10,928 bases of DNA from an uncultured Selenomonadaceae bacterium (GCA_905236665.1 CAJONF010000112.1:1-10928), one strand, 5' to 3'. Positions 1 to 6,827 are shown, counted from the stretch's first letter. Notes: generated by a model not told the origin, from the letters alone. Translations and numbers: made by a program.

Positions 1-1332
1 TACACCTACTACACAAGTAGTACGCCCGTAACCACAGACTACACCGCTTATACGAGTTTTGCCGGCGCGATTGAAACTGTAACGCCCGCCTTAAATTCAA
101 CTACTGCTTTTTGGGAACTCGACCTTTCGGGAATGACCGTTGAAAATTTTAGCAAAACATACGCAGGAAAATCTTTGCAATTCAATTCAAATACTTATAA
201 ATTTTACGACTCTTCTCTGCAACCTATGCTTAACGGTTTTGAAGATGATAGCGGCTCCCGCACGGCTCCACGTACACAGATTGACATAAACAACATCAGA
301 CAAAGCGTTGACAGCGGACTTTCACTCGCGGCGGCTCTTAAAAATGCGTTGTCTTCAGTAAACGTTGCAGTTGACGGCGACAAAGTAAAATTTTATTCCA
401 GTTACTCCGGAACGTCTGGAAATAATAGCACGGTTATTTTTTCGCAGGAAACGACTCGCCACTACGACATAGATTTTTCAACGCTTAGCGTAAAAATTCC
501 CGACGAGCTTTATGGCAAAGGTTTTCGAGCTTACTGCGCGACTGACAACAAGGAATGGTTTAATTTCGTTTTCACGGACGGCACTGACACTTATGACGCC
601 AGCAAGCTTAACATAAAATCAATAGAAATTAACGTCTCTGCCGTGAGCAATGTAGATGAACTTGTTCAGGCGATTTACGACCAAGCCAATCCGATTTTGA
701 CGGGCGACAATCCGAAATTTAATCATCATATGCGCCTTGCCGCTGATTTGGATAAAAATATCATCACGCTTTACGACCATCGCCGCTTTGACGTGAGCAA
801 GCCGCCTTACAATTATCAACAGCGCGGCGCGAAAATTTCTGACGGCGTGGCTTTCAAAGAGGAATACGATCCGGAAAAGAGAAATTTTTCAGTTAGAGAT
901 TTGGTTATTCAGCACACGGATAAGGCGAACATGAATATCCACATAAAAATTCCGCAGATGACGCTTGACCATATCTTTGATCCGCTACCGATTGACCCGT
1001 CAACAATTTTTGATTATCCTGTCACGACACAGGCGAACCGCGATTATCTTTTGGGTAACCCGAATCCGCCCGGAATCCTTGACACCGTACTAAAATATTT
1101 ACTCGACGCTGTAACTTTGGTTGGCTCACAAAATCGGCGGCTTGAGTTCACGCTGGAAAATGTCACGACGGAAATAGAAAAATTGACAGCGAGCGAATCG
1201 GTAATCCTTGATGCAGATATGGCGCGGGAAATGACTGACTATACAAAACATAACGTCTTAGCGCAGGCGGCGCAATCAATGTTGGCGCAGGCAAATCAAT
1301 TACCTTCAATGGTTTTAAGTTTATTGAAATAA
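1..1332 (+). CDS. Flagellin, C-terminal part (5' end outside window)
   Basis: This is the structural subunit of the flagellar filament, exported through the flagellar type III apparatus and polymerised outside the cell. The frame is open from base 1, so the ATG at 133 is internal and 443 residues are visible. The last 70 or so residues are a classic flagellin D1/D0 C-terminus: a helix with TASESVILDADMAREMT, then AQAAQSMLAQANQLP, ending LSLLK. The upstream part is a long surface-exposed insert. It appears to contain two related subdomains, around visible residues 90-150 and 200-265, each with a helix such as SGLSLAAALKNAL or NVDELVQAIYDQA followed by a strand ending VKFYS or ITLYD. These resemble flagellin hook-IN-type modules. 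The segment FRAYCATDNKEWFNF carries the only cysteine seen. No terminator follows; the stop codon overlaps the next gene's Shine-Dalgarno. Flagellin identity is firm, but total length is unknown. Confidence 0.93.
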   Translation, partial: YTYYTSSTPVTTDYTAYTSFAGAIETVTPALNSTTAFWELDLSGMTVENFSKTYAGKSLQFNSNTYKFYDSSLQPMLNGFEDDSGSRTAPRTQIDINNIRQSVDSGLSLAAALKNALSSVNVAVDGDKVKFYSSYSGTSGNNSTVIFSQETTRHYDIDFSTLSVKIPDELYGKGFRAYCATDNKEWFNFVFTDGTDTYDASKLNIKSIEINVSAVSNVDELVQAIYDQANPILTGDNPKFNHHMRLAADLDKNIITLYDHRRFDVSKPPYNYQQRGAKISDGVAFKEEYDPEKRNFSVRDLVIQHTDKANMNIHIKIPQMTLDHIFDPLPIDPSTIFDYPVTTQANRDYLLGNPNPPGILDTVLKYLLDAVTLVGSQNRRLEFTLENVTTEIEKLTASESVILDADMAREMTDYTKHNVLAQAAQSMLAQANQLPSMVLSLLK

Positions 1333-1345
1333 GGAGCTAAAGATA

Positions 1346-1798
1346 ATGAGCAGACCGGAATGGGACGAATATTTTTTAAACATAGCGCGTGAAGTCGGCA
1401 AGCGGGCGACGTGTTTACGGCGACGATATGGCGCGATAATCGTTAAGGACAGAATAATTATCAGCACGGGCTACAACGGTGCACCACGCGGCGAAATGAA
1501 TTGCATTGACAGCGGCATTTGTGAGAGAGAACGTCTTCATGTGCCAAAGGGTGAACGTTACGAATTGTGTGTAGCTGTGCACGCTGAACAAAACGCGATA
1601 ATAAATGCTGATCCAGAAAAAATGCAAGGTGCGACGATTTATATCGCCGGTGTGAATTGCGCGGACGGCTCCAATGCCTCTGGTGAACCCTGCAAACTCT
1701 GTCGACGCATGATTATCAACGCCCGCATTGCCAAAGTAGTTTATCTTGACCGCGACGGGAAAATTATCAGCAAAATACCGAGCGAAATAGCAGGTTAA
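1346..1798 (+). CDS. Deoxycytidylate (dCMP) deaminase, ComEB-type
   Basis: This cytosolic zinc enzyme deaminates dCMP to dUMP, which feeds thymidylate synthesis. The 150-residue length fits bacterial ComEB-like dCMP deaminases. The catalytic zinc motif is visible: HAEQNAI at residues 79-85 (His79 as zinc ligand, Glu81 as proton shuttle) and PCKLC at 115-119 (Cys116 and Cys119 as ligands). The N-terminal WDEYFLNIA opening and TGYNGAPRG at 41-49 are also typical of this family and separate it from cytidine or tRNA adenosine deaminases. His65 and Cys53/Cys59 fall where some members bind a second, structural zinc; that point is inference. The ATG is preceded by AAGGAG at 1331-1336, which overlaps the flagellin TAA. 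It is therefore probably co-transcribed with flagellin at least in part, and continues toward the Ppx/GppA gene 43 bases on. Confidence 0.93.
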   Translation: MSRPEWDEYFLNIAREVGKRATCLRRRYGAIIVKDRIIISTGYNGAPRGEMNCIDSGICERERLHVPKGERYELCVAVHAEQNAIINADPEKMQGATIYIAGVNCADGSNASGEPCKLCRRMIINARIAKVVYLDRDGKIISKIPSEIAG

Positions 1799-1827
1799 TC
1801 ACCGTTGACGCCGAATAAATTTTCCGC

Positions 1828-1836
1828 AAGGGGTGA
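1828..1836 (+). promoter_or_regulatory. Shine-Dalgarno deciding the start of the Ppx/GppA gene
   Basis: AAGGGGTGA closely matches the 16S anti-Shine-Dalgarno complement and sits five bases before the ATG at 1842. The earlier in-frame GTG (1833) and ATG (1836) lie inside this site, so 1842 is the most likely start. Confidence 0.65.
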
Positions 1837-1841
1837 TGATT

Positions 1842-2762
1842 ATGCTGTACGCGATGATTGATGTAGGCTCGAATACAATTCGGATGGCGGTTTATGATAT
1901 TGACGGCGACCGCGTGGAAATGCTAATGAAAAGGAAACACACAGTCGGGCTAGCGTCATATGTACGCGATGGCGTAATGCAACGGCAGGGCATTGACAAG
2001 GTTGTAGAAATTATCGGGGAATATCGCCACTTTTTGGACGATTTCGGAATAACGCAAGTCACAGCCTTTACGACCGCCGCCCTGCGAAATGCCGTGAACG
2101 GTTCGCAAGCTGTAGACGAAATTTCCTTCCGCACGGGGATAAATATCATGTTGATGAGCGGCGACGATGAGGCGACTTATGATTTTATCGGTGCGACGCA
2201 TGACCTTATCGACGAAAAAGGTTTGCTGATAGATATTGGCGGCGGCTCTACGGAAATTGTCTACTTCAAAGACCGCGAGATTCAAGTTAAAGCCAGCCTG
2301 CCGATTGGGAGCTTGAGTTTCCACACGCGATATACCGGAATTCACATTTTGCCAAGTGCGGTAGAATGCGCAGAAATGTACGCTGAGGCAGAAGCAACTG
2401 TTAGCGCAGTGCAAGAATTTCAAGCCGTGAGCCACGCGCAGATTTGCGGGATAGGCGGCACATTTAAAGGAGCAATGGCTCTTTATAACGCGATGTACGG
2501 AATGACGCGGCAGAATATGCGCATGGAAGTTCGGCGAATTCACGACATTTTAAATCGTTTTCAGCGCGACCGTGAATTGATTGTCCCCGATAAAATTTTG
2601 CTGATGAAAACTGTTCCTGAACGTATGCATACCTTTATGCCGGGCTTGATTATCGCTGACGTGCTGGCAAAACGTTTCGGCAGTCTGCATATTCTTTACA
2701 GTGATTCGGGCGTTCGCGAAGGATATATTTATGATAAAATTATCGACAAGGACTACTTTTAA
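1842..2762 (+). CDS. ppx: Ppx/GppA family phosphatase (exopolyphosphatase or pppGpp phosphatase), short form
   Basis: This is a cytosolic phosphohydrolase of the ASKHA (actin/sugar kinase/Hsp70) fold that removes terminal phosphate from polyphosphate and/or pppGpp. Starting at ATG 1842 it has 306 residues: only the two-domain Ppx/GppA core, without the C-terminal HD-like extension of E. coli Ppx (about 510 residues). Family landmarks occur in order: IDVGSNTIR at 6-14 (phosphate-1 loop), TTAALRNA at 77-84, SGDDEA at 106-111 with the likely catalytic Glu110, DIGGGSTEIV at 131-140 (phosphate-2), GIGGTFKG at 203-210, PERMHTFMPGLII at 259-271 and SGVREGYIYDKI near the end. The gene looks intact. 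Sequence alone cannot tell polyphosphate from (p)ppGpp specificity. It lies between dCMP deaminase and sucD on the same strand, which suggests a loose operon. Confidence 0.9.
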   Translation: MLYAMIDVGSNTIRMAVYDIDGDRVEMLMKRKHTVGLASYVRDGVMQRQGIDKVVEIIGEYRHFLDDFGITQVTAFTTAALRNAVNGSQAVDEISFRTGINIMLMSGDDEATYDFIGATHDLIDEKGLLIDIGGGSTEIVYFKDREIQVKASLPIGSLSFHTRYTGIHILPSAVECAEMYAEAEATVSAVQEFQAVSHAQICGIGGTFKGAMALYNAMYGMTRQNMRMEVRRIHDILNRFQRDRELIVPDKILLMKTVPERMHTFMPGLIIADVLAKRFGSLHILYSDSGVREGYIYDKIIDKDYF

Positions 2763-2769
2763 AAAGTAG
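2753..2769. repeat. 17-base palindrome over the Ppx/GppA stop codon
   Basis: CTACTTTT-A-AAAAGTAG is a perfect inverted repeat with 8-base arms around one A, and the TAA stop (2760-2762) lies at its centre. It is followed by a short AGCG-TTCG-CGCT hairpin (2775-2786) with a UUCG-type tetraloop. Neither has a T-tract directly after it, so this does not look like a standard terminator. It might slow 3' decay or be chance in AT-rich DNA. Confidence 0.4.
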
Positions 2770-2805
2770 CCAAAAGCGTTCGCGCTCCAAGGTAAAAAAT
2801 TTTTT

Positions 2806-2811
2806 AAGGAG
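2806..2811 (+). promoter_or_regulatory. Shine-Dalgarno for the GTG start of sucD
   Basis: A perfect AAGGAG lies eight bases before the GTG at 2820. It supports this non-ATG start, which also gives the expected SucD N-terminus. Confidence 0.75.
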
Positions 2812-2819
2812 CTGATAGA

Positions 2820-3722
2820 GTGATTTTAGCGGACAAAAACACAAAGGTTATCGTGCAGGGGATAACGGGCAAGGCGGCGACTTTCCATACAAAACAAATG
2901 CTCGCTTATGGCACGAAAATTGTAGGCGGCGTGACACCCGGCAAGGCAGGTCAAGAAGTCGAAGGCGTCCCAGTTTTTAATACGGTAGAAGACGCAGTTA
3001 AAGCTACAGGCGCGACAGCATCTGTTATTTACGTTCCTGCGCCCTTCGCGGCTGATTCTATTCTTGAGGCGGTCGACGCCGAACTTGATTTAGTCGTCTG
3101 CATAACCGAACATATTCCGGTTTTGGATATGATTAAAGTTCGCCGCTATATGGTTGGCAAAAAAACACGGCTTATCGGTCCAAACTGCCCAGGCATTATG
3201 ACGACCGGCGAAACAAAAATTGGAATTATCCCGCCCAATGTCCAAAAGAAAGGTCACGTCGGTTTAGTTTCGCGCTCCGGAACTTTGACTTACGAGGCGG
3301 CATTTCAGCTGATGAACGCGGGCATTGGCATTACAACTTCGGTTGGTATCGGCGGCGACCCCGTCAAAGGCTCCGACTTCATCGACATTTTGCAACTTTT
3401 TAAAGAGGACGACGAGACTAAAGCGGTTTTGCTTATCGGGGAAATTGGCGGCAATGCTGAGGAAGACGCCGCGCAGTGGATTGCTGAAAATATGCCGGAA
3501 AAACCTGTAGTTGCATTTATAGCTGGGCGTCAAGCTCCACCCGGTAAACGCATGGGACACGCGGGCGCGATTATCAGCGGCGGCAAAGGCACGGCGGCAG
3601 ATAAAATCAAAGCTCTCAACGCGGTAGGAATTGAAGTTGCAGATACAGTTGCTCACATTGGCGATACCGTTGTTGACACACTCAAACGCGCCGGCATTTA
3701 CGAGATTTGTCATACCTGCTAA
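2820..3722 (+). CDS. sucD: Succinyl-CoA ligase (ADP/GDP-forming), alpha subunit
   Basis: The alpha subunit carries the phosphohistidine and the CoA site of succinyl-CoA synthetase, which interconverts succinyl-CoA and succinate with substrate-level nucleotide phosphorylation. The 300 residues match the family (288 in E. coli). Visible landmarks are VIVQGITGKAATFHT at 10-24 and GGVTPGKAGQ at 36-45 in the CoA-binding Rossmann domain, GPNCPGIMT at 120-128, SRSGTLTYEA at 151-160, and the active-site His247 within GKRMGHAGAIISGGKGTA. A GTG start with a strong ribosome binding site opens the gene. Oddly, the beta subunit gene sucC is not adjacent: upstream is Ppx/GppA and downstream is a terminator and then hypA. 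The partner must be encoded elsewhere. In an anaerobe the enzyme may serve succinate/propionate fermentation rather than a full TCA cycle; that is inference. Confidence 0.95.
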   Translation: MILADKNTKVIVQGITGKAATFHTKQMLAYGTKIVGGVTPGKAGQEVEGVPVFNTVEDAVKATGATASVIYVPAPFAADSILEAVDAELDLVVCITEHIPVLDMIKVRRYMVGKKTRLIGPNCPGIMTTGETKIGIIPPNVQKKGHVGLVSRSGTLTYEAAFQLMNAGIGITTSVGIGGDPVKGSDFIDILQLFKEDDETKAVLLIGEIGGNAEEDAAQWIAENMPEKPVVAFIAGRQAPPGKRMGHAGAIISGGKGTAADKIKALNAVGIEVADTVAHIGDTVVDTLKRAGIYEICHTC

Positions 3723-3740
3723 AAAATTTTCTAACCTTTA

Positions 3741-3763
3741 AAGCCCGCAAGGGTTTATTTTTT
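3741..3763 (+). terminator. Probable rho-independent terminator after sucD
   Basis: AAGCCC (3741-3746) pairs with GGGTTT (3751-3756), with one G-U pair, around a GCAA (GNRA-type) tetraloop. TTTATTTTTT follows immediately. The stem is short, so termination may be partial. It separates sucD from the hyp-his gene run. Confidence 0.62.
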
Positions 3764-3798
3764 GAGGCACGCTAAAAAAAATCTGGAGAGTAAAAATT

Positions 3799-4137
3799 AT
3801 GCACGAGGCGACGCTTGCTGAAAATATTTTAAACATTGCGCTGGAGGCGGCTAAACAAAATCAAGCGGCAAAAATTTTCAAAATCGGCTTGACGCTGGGG
3901 GAAATGGCGGGCGTTGAGGTCGAAGCTTTGACTTTATCTTTTGACGTGCTAAAAAAAAATACACCAGCTGACGGCGCAGAACTGGCGATAAAGCGCGTGC
4001 CGATTAGCGCGGTGTGCAACAAGTGCGGAAAAATTTTTCAGCTGGAAAGCTATAATTTTTTTTGTCCCGCGTGCGACGGCATTTTAATTTTGCAGAGCGG
4101 GCGCGAACTTTTGGTTGATTTTGTAGATTGCGAGTGA
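3799..4137 (+). CDS. hypA: Hydrogenase nickel insertion accessory protein HypA
   Basis: HypA is a small cytosolic metallochaperone that works with HypB to deliver Ni(II) to the [NiFe]-hydrogenase large subunit precursor; in some organisms it also serves urease. The 112-residue length is typical. The N-terminal Met-His-Glu (MHEATLAENI), whose His2 is the nickel ligand, is intact. So is the structural zinc site, CNKC (Cys73, Cys76) and CPAC (Cys89, Cys92). A GGAG lies 12 bases before the ATG. It is the first gene after the sucD terminator and heads a run of hypA, hypB, maturation protease, hisA and hisF. I could not find a convincing promoter in the short gap before it. No urease gene is visible, while the protease two genes on points to hydrogenase as the client. 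Confidence 0.95.
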   Translation: MHEATLAENILNIALEAAKQNQAAKIFKIGLTLGEMAGVEVEALTLSFDVLKKNTPADGAELAIKRVPISAVCNKCGKIFQLESYNFFCPACDGILILQSGRELLVDFVDCE

Positions 4138-4790
4138 TTAAACTGGAAATAAAACTCATGAAAAATATTTTGGGCGCGAACGATGAAATTGCCGCGCTGA
4201 ATCGAAAACTTTTTGCTGAACGCGGCGTCGTCGTGATGAATTTAATGGGATCGCCTGGCTCCGGAAAAACTACGCTCCTTGAAAAAACTTTGGTGCGTCT
4301 TGTCGATAAAATTAAAATCGCGGTGATTGAAGGCGACTTGTTCACTGCCAAAGATGCTGAACGAATTGAGCGGGCGGGCGTAGAAGTGATTCAGATTAAC
4401 ACGGCGGGCGGCTGTCACTTGGACGCGGCGATGATTCAAAAGGCGTGCACTTCCCTTGACCTGAACGCAATAGATTTATTAATTGTCGAGAACGTCGGAA
4501 ATTTAGTTTGTCCCGCAGAATTTGACATTGGCGAAAATTTTAAAGCCGTGGTGCTGTCGATAACCGAAGGTGACGATAAGCCGTTAAAATATCCGCTGAT
4601 ATTCAAAGAATCTGAAGTTACATTACTAAATAAAATCGACCTGTTGCCATTCACGAACTTTGATTTAAGATCTGCGCGGGAAGATTTAATTACACTGCAC
4701 CCGACGATAAAAATTTTTGAAACTTCGTGCACAGGCGGTACAGGGCTAGAAGATTGGTGCACATGGCTACTGCAAAAGGTGGCGAGATGA
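4128..4790 (+). CDS. hypB: Hydrogenase nickel incorporation GTPase HypB
   Basis: HypB is a SIMIBI-class GTPase that releases nickel in a GTP-dependent way during [NiFe]-hydrogenase maturation. Numbered from the TTG at 4128 (220 residues), the P-loop GSPGSGKTT is at 41-49, EGD at 68-70, the metal-binding GGCHLDAAMIQ at 94-104 (Cys96, His97), GNLVCPAEFD at 124-133 (Cys128), and the NKID guanine motif at 168-171. There is no N-terminal CxxCGC or histidine-rich nickel store. The start is uncertain. The only ATG (4158) gives MKNILGANDE, but homologues as I recall them have conserved residues before this point, matching LEIKLMKNIL here, so translation may begin at TTG 4128 or CTG 4143. None has a strong ribosome binding site. 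The TTG start would overlap hypA by 10 bases. Confidence 0.93.
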   Translation: MRVIKLEIKLMKNILGANDEIAALNRKLFAERGVVVMNLMGSPGSGKTTLLEKTLVRLVDKIKIAVIEGDLFTAKDAERIERAGVEVIQINTAGGCHLDAAMIQKACTSLDLNAIDLLIVENVGNLVCPAEFDIGENFKAVVLSITEGDDKPLKYPLIFKESEVTLLNKIDLLPFTNFDLRSAREDLITLHPTIKIFETSCTGGTGLEDWCTWLLQKVAR

Positions 4791-5281
4791 TGGACGGTTT
4801 ATTCACGGCTGAAAATACGGTGCTGGGTATTGGCAACACGATTTTAAGCGACGAGGGCTTTGGCGTGCGCGTGGTTGAATATCTGGAAAAAAATTTTACC
4901 TTCCCTGAAAATGTTCAGCTGGTTGACGGCGGGACGCTCGGTGTTGAGTTGACGCATTTCGTCACGGGGACAAAGCGGCTGTTGATAATCGATTCGATAG
5001 ACGGCGGCACAGAACCTGGAAAAATTTTTCATCTGCGCGATGACGAGATAAAAGCACATTTTGCGCAAAAAATTTCGGCGCATGAAATCGGTATTCAAGA
5101 TGTGCTGACGATGTTGGAATTGACAGGCAAAAAAATTCCCCGCGTCGAATTAATCGGAGCACAACCTTTCAGCTTGGAGGCGGGCACGGAATTAACGCCG
5201 CAAATGCAAAAACTTCTGCCGGTGTTCGCTGAAAAGGCTGTAGAAATTTTAAAATCGTGGGGATTGGAGGTTAAGCGATGA
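4787..5281 (+). CDS. [NiFe]-hydrogenase maturation protease (HybD/HyaD/HycI family, peptidase M52)
   Basis: This endopeptidase removes the C-terminal peptide of the hydrogenase large subunit once nickel is in place, closing the active site. With the ATG at 4787 it has 164 residues, normal for the family. It opens with the GIGNTILSDEGFGVRVVEYL signature (14-33). The three nickel-sensing ligands known in HybD (Glu16, Asp62, His93) are matched by Glu23, Asp69 (LLIIDSIDGG) and His99 (SAHEIG) with nearly the same spacing. The start at 4787 forms an ATGA overlap with the hypB stop and has AAGGTGG just upstream; ATG 4790 is equally possible. The longer frame from 4727 would add 20 basic residues that do not fit the family. 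The large subunit it processes is not in this window, so the specific hydrogenase cannot be named. Confidence 0.92.
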   Translation: MMDGLFTAENTVLGIGNTILSDEGFGVRVVEYLEKNFTFPENVQLVDGGTLGVELTHFVTGTKRLLIIDSIDGGTEPGKIFHLRDDEIKAHFAQKISAHEIGIQDVLTMLELTGKKIPRVELIGAQPFSLEAGTELTPQMQKLLPVFAEKAVEILKSWGLEVKR

Positions 5282-6006
5282 TAATTTTTCCGGCGATAGA
5301 TTTGCGCGGCGGCAAGTGTGTTCGACTGATTCAAGGCGACTTCGACAGAGAAACGGTTTATTCGGACGACCCGCAAGCTACCGCGCTTAAATGGCAAGCG
5401 GCTGGTGCGAAGTTTTTACACGTGGTTGATTTGGACGGTGCAAAGGCAGGTTCCCCGCAAAATCTTGACGCCATAAAAAAAATTTTAGCCGCGATAAAAA
5501 TTCCGATTGAAGTCGGCGGCGGTATCCGAACTTTGGACGACGTGGAAAAAATTTTGTCGCTGGGAGTTCGCCGCGTGATTCTGGGTAGCGTTGCCGTTGA
5601 AAATCCTGTGCTCGTGGAAGAGGCTGTAAAAAATTTCGGCGTTGAAAAAATTGTCGTTGGGATTGACGCTCGCGGCGGATTTGTGGCTGTGCACGGTTGG
5701 GAAAAATCTAGCACTGTCACGACTGGCGAATTGGCTAAAAAAATCGTGGCGGCTGGCGTCAATACAATCATTTTCACGGACATTTCTAAGGACGGAATGT
5801 TGAGCGGCGTAAATGCGGACATCTTTGCTGAACTGGCAAAAATTTCCGGCGCGCAGATTATAGCTTCGGGCGGAGTTCGTTCGATTGAAGATATTCGCGC
5901 TTTAAAATCTCGTGAGGCTGACGGCGTGGCGGGCGTCATCGTCGGCAAGGCGATTTACACTGGCGCGCTTGATTTGTCGGCGGCGATTAGAATTGCGGAG
6001 GCTTAA
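5278..6006 (+). CDS. hisA: Phosphoribosylformimino-AICAR-phosphate isomerase HisA
   Basis: HisA catalyses the fourth step of histidine biosynthesis, an Amadori rearrangement turning ProFAR into PRFAR. It is a (beta/alpha)8 barrel in the cytosol. The 242 residues cover the whole fold. The catalytic pair is present: Asp8 (FPAIDLRGGKCVRLIQGD) and Asp130 (VVGIDARGG). The phosphate-binding half-barrel motifs IEVGGGIRT (77-85) and IIASGGVRS (194-202) are intact, as are TDISKDGM (167-174) and GWEKSS with Trp141 on the substrate loop. These features separate it from HisF, which follows. GGAGG (5266-5270) precedes the ATG, and the ATG overlaps the protease stop as ATGA, so translation is likely coupled. 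Coupling to a hydrogenase maturation gene rather than to other his genes upstream is unusual. Confidence 0.97.
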   Translation: MIIFPAIDLRGGKCVRLIQGDFDRETVYSDDPQATALKWQAAGAKFLHVVDLDGAKAGSPQNLDAIKKILAAIKIPIEVGGGIRTLDDVEKILSLGVRRVILGSVAVENPVLVEEAVKNFGVEKIVVGIDARGGFVAVHGWEKSSTVTTGELAKKIVAAGVNTIIFTDISKDGMLSGVNADIFAELAKISGAQIIASGGVRSIEDIRALKSREADGVAGVIVGKAIYTGALDLSAAIRIAEA

Positions 6007-6762
6007 ATGTTAACAAAAAGAATTATTCCTTGCCTAGACGTTAAAGCCGGTCGAGTGGTGAAGGGCACGAATTTTGTCGGACTGCGTGACGCCGGAGATC
6101 CTGTCGAACTTGCTAAACGTTACGACTTGGAGCGGGCAGATGAACTTGTTTTTCTGGATATCACCGCTTCGCACGAAGGGCGCGGGACTATGGTTGAAGT
6201 TGCTAAAAATTGCGCGTCGCAGGTTTTTATTCCGTTCACAGTTGGCGGCGGGATTCGCACGGTTGAAGATATGCGCGTTATGTTGGCGGCGGGTGCAGAT
6301 AAAATTTCTGTCAACAGTGCGGCGGTTAAAAATCCCCAACTCATCAGCGACGGTGCAAAACGTTTTGGCAGTCAATGCGTCGTGCTTGCAGTTGACGCTA
6401 AACGCGCCGATAACGGCTGGGAAGTTTACATTAATGGCGGGCGCAAAAATACTGGGCTTGATTGTCTAGAATGGATAAAAAAATGCGTCGCGCTCGGAGC
6501 CGGTGAAATTCTGTTAACCAGCATGGACGCGGACGGCACCAAGGACGGTTATGATATTGAATTGACCCGCGCAGTCAGCGAGGCAGTCAATGTTCCTGTA
6601 ATTGCTTCGGGTGGCGCGGGTGAATTGGAACATTTTTACGACGTGCTCACGCTCGGCAAGGCTGATGCAGTTTTAGCGGCGTCTGTTTTTCATTATGGCA
6701 AATATACGATTCGCCACGTTAAAGAATATCTGCAAAGCCGCGGCGTCGAAGTTAGATTCTAA
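6007..6762 (+). CDS. hisF: Imidazole glycerol phosphate synthase cyclase subunit HisF
   Basis: HisF is the cyclase half of IGP synthase. With ammonia from the glutaminase HisH it converts PRFAR to imidazole glycerol phosphate plus AICAR. The 251 residues make a complete (beta/alpha)8 barrel. Both catalytic aspartates stand at the standard positions: Asp11 (RIIPCLDVKAGRVVKG) and Asp130 (VLAVDAKR). Phosphate loops TVGGGIRT (78-85) and VIASGGAGE are intact, as is LLTSMDADGTKDGYD. The ATG immediately follows the hisA TAA, with GGAGG (5997-6001) inside the end of hisA. Neither hisH nor hisI/E is in this window; hisIE, a common downstream neighbour, is replaced by an EF-G-like gene 71 bases on. The his pathway here is therefore split or reordered compared with a full his operon. 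Confidence 0.97.
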   Translation: MLTKRIIPCLDVKAGRVVKGTNFVGLRDAGDPVELAKRYDLERADELVFLDITASHEGRGTMVEVAKNCASQVFIPFTVGGGIRTVEDMRVMLAAGADKISVNSAAVKNPQLISDGAKRFGSQCVVLAVDAKRADNGWEVYINGGRKNTGLDCLEWIKKCVALGAGEILLTSMDADGTKDGYDIELTRAVSEAVNVPVIASGGAGELEHFYDVLTLGKADAVLAASVFHYGKYTIRHVKEYLQSRGVEVRF

Positions 6763-6772
6763 CTAAAACTCT

Positions 6773-6808
6773 GCAGGAAATTTGCGGCGGCAATAGAATT
6801 AATCCTGC
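6773..6808 (+). repeat. Nested inverted repeat in the hisF to EF-G-like gap
   Basis: GCAGGA (6773-6778) pairs with TCCTGC (6803-6808). Inside lies a small hairpin TTGC-GGCG-GCAA (6782-6793). A -10-like TAGAAT (6794-6799) falls in the loop without a convincing -35, and A6-T4 follows the outer arm. It might be a leader structure of the EF-G-like gene, a weak terminator of hisF or chance. Confidence 0.35.
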
Positions 6809-6821
6809 GAAAAAATTTTAC

Positions 6822-6827
6822 GGAGGG
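6822..6827 (+). promoter_or_regulatory. Shine-Dalgarno for the TTG start of the EF-G-like gene
   Basis: GGAGGG lies six bases before the TTG at 6834. This strong, well-spaced site supports the rare TTG start; no in-frame ATG nearby would leave the N-terminal strand before the P-loop intact. Confidence 0.75.

Noticed and set aside
1805..1832. TTGACG upstream of the Ppx/GppA gene as a possible -35 box
   Set aside because: No -10-like hexamer lies 15-19 bases downstream; that stretch is the ribosome binding site itself.
1956..2543. A 195-codon minus-strand frame opposite the Ppx/GppA gene
   Set aside because: It is antisense to a gene with all family motifs, and has no matching motifs or start signal of its own.
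3721..3730. Frequent AAAAATTTT-type runs, here and in many other places inside and between genes
   Set aside because: They recur mostly as Lys/Asn-Ile/Phe codon pairs and in AT-rich gaps. This looks like composition and codon preference rather than a regulatory or uptake motif, though a genome-wide count could test it.
3799..4790. HypA and HypB as urease accessory genes
   Set aside because: No urease gene is present and the run includes a hydrogenase-type maturation protease, so hydrogenase is the simpler client. A shared role cannot be excluded.
5358..5948. A 196-codon minus-strand frame opposite hisA
   Set aside because: It is low-complexity (Ser, Thr, Pro, Ala rich), antisense to a fully conserved HisA, and has no recognisable domain.
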